From: Deferrisomatales bacterium
Lineage (GTDB): Bacteria; Desulfobacterota; Deferrisomatia; Deferrisomatales; JARGFW01
NCBI GenBank assembly: GCA_029211085.1
Contig: JARGFW010000033.1
Location: 1 to 34,020 of the forward strand
DNA: 34,020 nt
Direction of reading: 5' to 3'
Of the stretch, positions 31,805 through 34,020 are shown in pieces. Within the stretch, counting starts at the first letter, position 1. Every line of letters starts with the position of its first letter. The position numbers and the translations under genes are program-made. Below the pieces are notes generated by a model. It saw only the letters and a program-made list of their open reading frames with translations. It was not told the DNA's origin and did no database searches.

Positions 31805-32718
31805 TGAGAGGAACCGTGTTCGCCGGAGAGGCTTCCCTGTATTCGGTGCTTCCCCGTGCGCTTGCCCCAGCCGTCGCCGGGCTTCTGCTGCTGGGCGGTG
31901 GATTTGCCGCTGCGGAGTCGGGGACACCCGCGCAGAGGATTGCCTCCCTCGCGCCCAGCGCAACGGAGATCCTGTACGCCATCGGGGCGGCAGATCTGGT
32001 GGTGGGGGTCTCCAGGCAGTGCGATTTCCCGATCGGGGCCAAACTCAAGCCAAAGGTGGGCGACTTCAACCGCCCGGATCTCGGCGCTCTTGCGCAGGCG
32101 GCGCCGGACGTGGTGTTGTTCACGGAGTACATCCAGCCCGCCGACCTGGAAGCCTTAGAAGAGGCGGGGCTTCGGCCTCTGGTGCTACCTGCACGGAGAC
32201 TCGGGAATGTGGTGGAAGCGATCCTGGCTCTGGGGGAGATCGCCGGCCGCCAGGTTGCGGCCCATGAGTTGGCAGAGGGAGTGCGGGCGGAGATCGAGGA
32301 GGTGCGCGCCAGGGTGGGTGAGCTCTCGACCGAGGAGCGTCCCGCGGTCTACATCGAGGTGGACGGGCCCCATCGATTGTACGCCGTGGGCCCGGGGTCC
32401 TTCATGGACGAGGTGATCCGGACCGCCGGCGGCAGGAACGCGTTTGCCGCGGTGGACGCGGCGTATTTCGAAGTGAGTTCGGCGGACGTGATTCTGGCAA
32501 ACCCCGCGGTTGTCCTCATCGACCACCCTTTCCAGTACAGTGTTGGGGTTTCGAGGCGTGCCGGCTGGGACTCGATTCGGGCCGTCCAGGAGGGACGGGT
32601 CTACGACGGTGAGGATTTCGACATTATCCTCCTCAACCGGCCAGGCCCCCGAATTGCCCAGTCGCTTCGTGAGGTCTCCCGCCTCCTGCACCCGGAGAAG
32701 CTGGGCGCGGCGCGCTGA
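31804..32718 (+). CDS. Periplasmic BtuF-like (cobalamin/iron-siderophore) substrate-binding protein
   Basis: A 304-residue class III binding protein. A hydrophobic signal region ends near A-A-A-E-S (residue about 38). The mature start R-I-A-S-L-A-P-S-A-T-E-I-L-Y-A-I-G-A is diagnostic of BtuF-type proteins, followed by V-V-G-V-S-R-Q-C-D-F-P, V-G-D-F-N-R-P-D-L, P-D-V-V-L and, late in the protein, A-Y-F-E-V-S-S-A-D-V. No permease or ATPase gene accompanies it here. Family members deliver cobalamin or Fe-chelates; a link to heme or cytochrome maturation is suggested by the neighbouring ResB gene, and the B12-binding radical SAM at 12785 would need cobalamin. Both links are inferred. Translation is probably coupled to the upstream gene. 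Confidence 0.85.
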   Translation: MRGTVFAGEASLYSVLPRALAPAVAGLLLLGGGFAAAESGTPAQRIASLAPSATEILYAIGAADLVVGVSRQCDFPIGAKLKPKVGDFNRPDLGALAQAAPDVVLFTEYIQPADLEALEEAGLRPLVLPARRLGNVVEAILALGEIAGRQVAAHELAEGVRAEIEEVRARVGELSTEERPAVYIEVDGPHRLYAVGPGSFMDEVIRTAGGRNAFAAVDAAYFEVSSADVILANPAVVLIDHPFQYSVGVSRRAGWDSIRAVQEGRVYDGEDFDIILLNRPGPRIAQSLREVSRLLHPEKLGAAR

Positions 32719-32808
32719 TCGGGGCGGACCGAGGCTGCCCCGGTTCGGCTGAGAACGCTCCCCGCCGGATGGCATGCCCCCCCCCTGGACGGAAGAGGCT
32801 GCTGACAC

Positions 32809-33951
32809 TTGTCCCCCTTGTTTCGGTTGATGCGCCGGCTTGCGTCGGTCCGAGTCTCGGTGGCGTTGTTGCTTGCACTGGCCGTAGCTGGTGCCGTCGG
32901 TTCGGCTATCCCTCAGGGGCTAAATCCCGAGGAGTATGTCCGGCGCTTTGGCGAAGCCGGCAAGGGGTTGCGCTGGCTGGGTCTGGATCGGTTCTTCACC
33001 GGGGTGCTGTTTCGTGGGCTGCTGGGATTGCTGGCGGCCAACCTGCTCGCCTGCGGGTTGCGCCGGTCGGTGGACGGGATGCGGGGCGTGGCAGGTCTGG
33101 GGCGGGCCTCTTACCGTCTGGACCTGCCGGACCGCTCCCGGATGGTGGCCCGGTTGCGCGACCTCGGCTTCACCGTGTCTGCTGAGTCTCCGCTCCGCGC
33201 CCGCCGCCGCTGCTGGTTCTTCCTCGGATTTCCCCTGGTACATCTGGCCCCGGCTTTGGTGATGGCGGGGGCCCTGTGGGGCAGCTGGGGTGGGTTGGTG
33301 GGTACCGCAAACACCTATTTGAACGAACCGGTCTGGTCCATCCACAACTGGTCGATCGGGGAGGAGTATCCCCTGCCGTTCGCGTTGGTGGCAGAGGACC
33401 TCCGCTTCCTGCACTACCCGACCCGGCTGCGGGTACGAGTCGGGGTGCAGGGAGAGGAGAAGGCGCTGATCGAGACCCGTGAGGAGGGCCGGGTGCGCGT
33501 GGAGGGGTCACCCTACACCGTGTGGCTGGACCGGCTTGATACCACCACCGGTCGCCTGCCCTACTCGCTGGAGGGTCCCCAGGGGCGTTTGGGGCCGTTC
33601 TCCAGCCGGGAGGAGGTGACAGCGGCCCCCGTTCAGGTGGTGCCCGACGCGTACTTCGACCGGGAACTGCGTCGGACGGAGGTCTCGGTTTCTGTGCGAG
33701 GCTCCGCCAATGAGGTTCTGGTGCAAGATTTGGTGGCTGTGAACGAACCACTGGTGTACGACGGATACCGGATCTTTTTGACGGCCTGGGGCGAGGGACG
33801 AGAAGGCGCTCCCACGGTCGGGTTCCAGATCTCCCGGGACCCGGTCAGCCGCCGCTCTGGGTCGGTTGCTCGGCACTCAGCGCCAGCCTGTTCCTGCTGC
33901 TGTTCGGATCCGCGGCCTGGGTGCGGGAGCAGGATGGAGAACTGCACGTGA
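32809..33951 (+). CDS. resB: ResB-like cytochrome c biogenesis protein, apparently frameshifted near its end
   Basis: About 345 residues of clear ResB sequence. N-terminal helices (S-V-R-V-S-V-A-L-L-L-A-L, then G-L-L-G-L-L-A-A-N-L-L-A-C), a third helix (P-L-V-H-L-A-P-A-L-V-M-A-G) and a large outer domain end at E-P-L-V-Y-D-G-Y-R-I-F-L-T and V-G-F-Q-I-S-R-D-P. ResB works with a CcsA-type partner to hold heme and apocytochrome c outside the membrane. After R-D-P this frame turns into Arg/Ser/Cys-rich sequence with no ResB character. Another frame continues the family (last helix and tail) from about 33846 to the window end, implying a one-base loss near 33843-33845. TTG 32809 is used (GGAAGAGG upstream); ATG 32830 is possible. 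Confidence 0.8.
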   Translation: MSPLFRLMRRLASVRVSVALLLALAVAGAVGSAIPQGLNPEEYVRRFGEAGKGLRWLGLDRFFTGVLFRGLLGLLAANLLACGLRRSVDGMRGVAGLGRASYRLDLPDRSRMVARLRDLGFTVSAESPLRARRRCWFFLGFPLVHLAPALVMAGALWGSWGGLVGTANTYLNEPVWSIHNWSIGEEYPLPFALVAEDLRFLHYPTRLRVRVGVQGEEKALIETREEGRVRVEGSPYTVWLDRLDTTTGRLPYSLEGPQGRLGPFSSREEVTAAPVQVVPDAYFDRELRRTEVSVSVRGSANEVLVQDLVAVNEPLVYDGYRIFLTAWGEGREGAPTVGFQISRDPVSRRSGSVARHSAPACSCCCSDPRPGCGSRMENCT

Positions 33952-34020
33952 AGATCACGGGCCGAGACCACTGCTGTCCGGTTAAGGTTCGAGATGGTCT
34001 TGCAACCATTGGAAACAAAT
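33846..34020 (+). other. Continuation of ResB in a shifted frame, running off the window
   Basis: Read from CAG at 33846, this frame encodes Q-P-P-L-W-V-G-C-S-A-L, a hydrophobic helix (S-L-F-L-L-L-F-G-S-A-A-W-V-R) and a tail with G-E-L-H-V-K-I. It has no stop before the window ends. This is the expected last membrane helix and C-terminal tail of ResB, supporting a frameshift rather than a natural end at 33951. Confidence 0.65.

Overview
This window comes from a GC-rich bacterial chromosome. The gene content (surface glycan genes, many radical SAM enzymes, a beta-helix/carboxypeptidase-regulatory secreted protein next to a BtuF-like binding protein and ResB) would fit a deltaproteobacterium-like (Desulfuromonadota/Myxococcota-type) organism. 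That placement is an inference; there is no rRNA or marker gene to settle it. Composition is not uniform: about 26.2-30.4 kb contains visibly AT-rich patches, suggesting mosaic or acquired DNA.

Layout. (a) 1-826: the 3' end of a secreted Ig-like protein ending in a lipoyl/biotinyl-type domain whose modifiable Lys is Arg, then a 20-codon gene with a strong ribosome binding site encoding a possible modified-peptide precursor ending in Cys, then two tandem hairpins. (b) 0.85-5.85 kb: a VTT (DedA-like) membrane protein, a membrane-anchored SGNH hydrolase carrying TPRs, a short SxtJ-like membrane protein, a NodU/CmcH carbamoyltransferase and a DUF5989 mini-protein, closed by a long stem-loop. (c) 5.97-16.85 kb: one dense co-directional block starting with a TMTC-like GT-C/TPR membrane protein; the eight genes after it all overlap (GT9, radical SAM/SPASM, thiamine-diphosphate E1 alpha and beta, GT2, B12-binding radical SAM, GT-C membrane protein, radical SAM). 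(d) 17.0-21.3 kb: a second TMTC-like/GT9/radical SAM set in the same order. (e) 21.3-23.3 kb: a promoter and a secreted seven-bladed propeller made of seven exact 174-bp repeats. (f) 23.36-26.6 kb, minus strand: a third TMTC-like protein followed by a radical SAM/SPASM enzyme. (g) 27.0-29.4 kb: an AT-rich patch with a membrane protein split by one in-frame TAG and a GT2. (h) 29.4-34.0 kb: a secreted beta-helix protein, a BtuF-like binding protein and ResB, the last with an apparent frameshift.

How the parts may work together. The glycosyltransferases (two GT9, two GT2, several GT-C-like proteins), the carbamoyltransferase and the membrane SGNH protein point to assembly and decoration of a surface glycan or glycoprotein. 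Five radical SAM enzymes are interleaved with them. The most unusual structural signal is the repeated TMTC-like/(GT9)/radical SAM pairing, seen three times. The 20-residue peptide is the best candidate for a new small product. Neither has a demonstrated function here.
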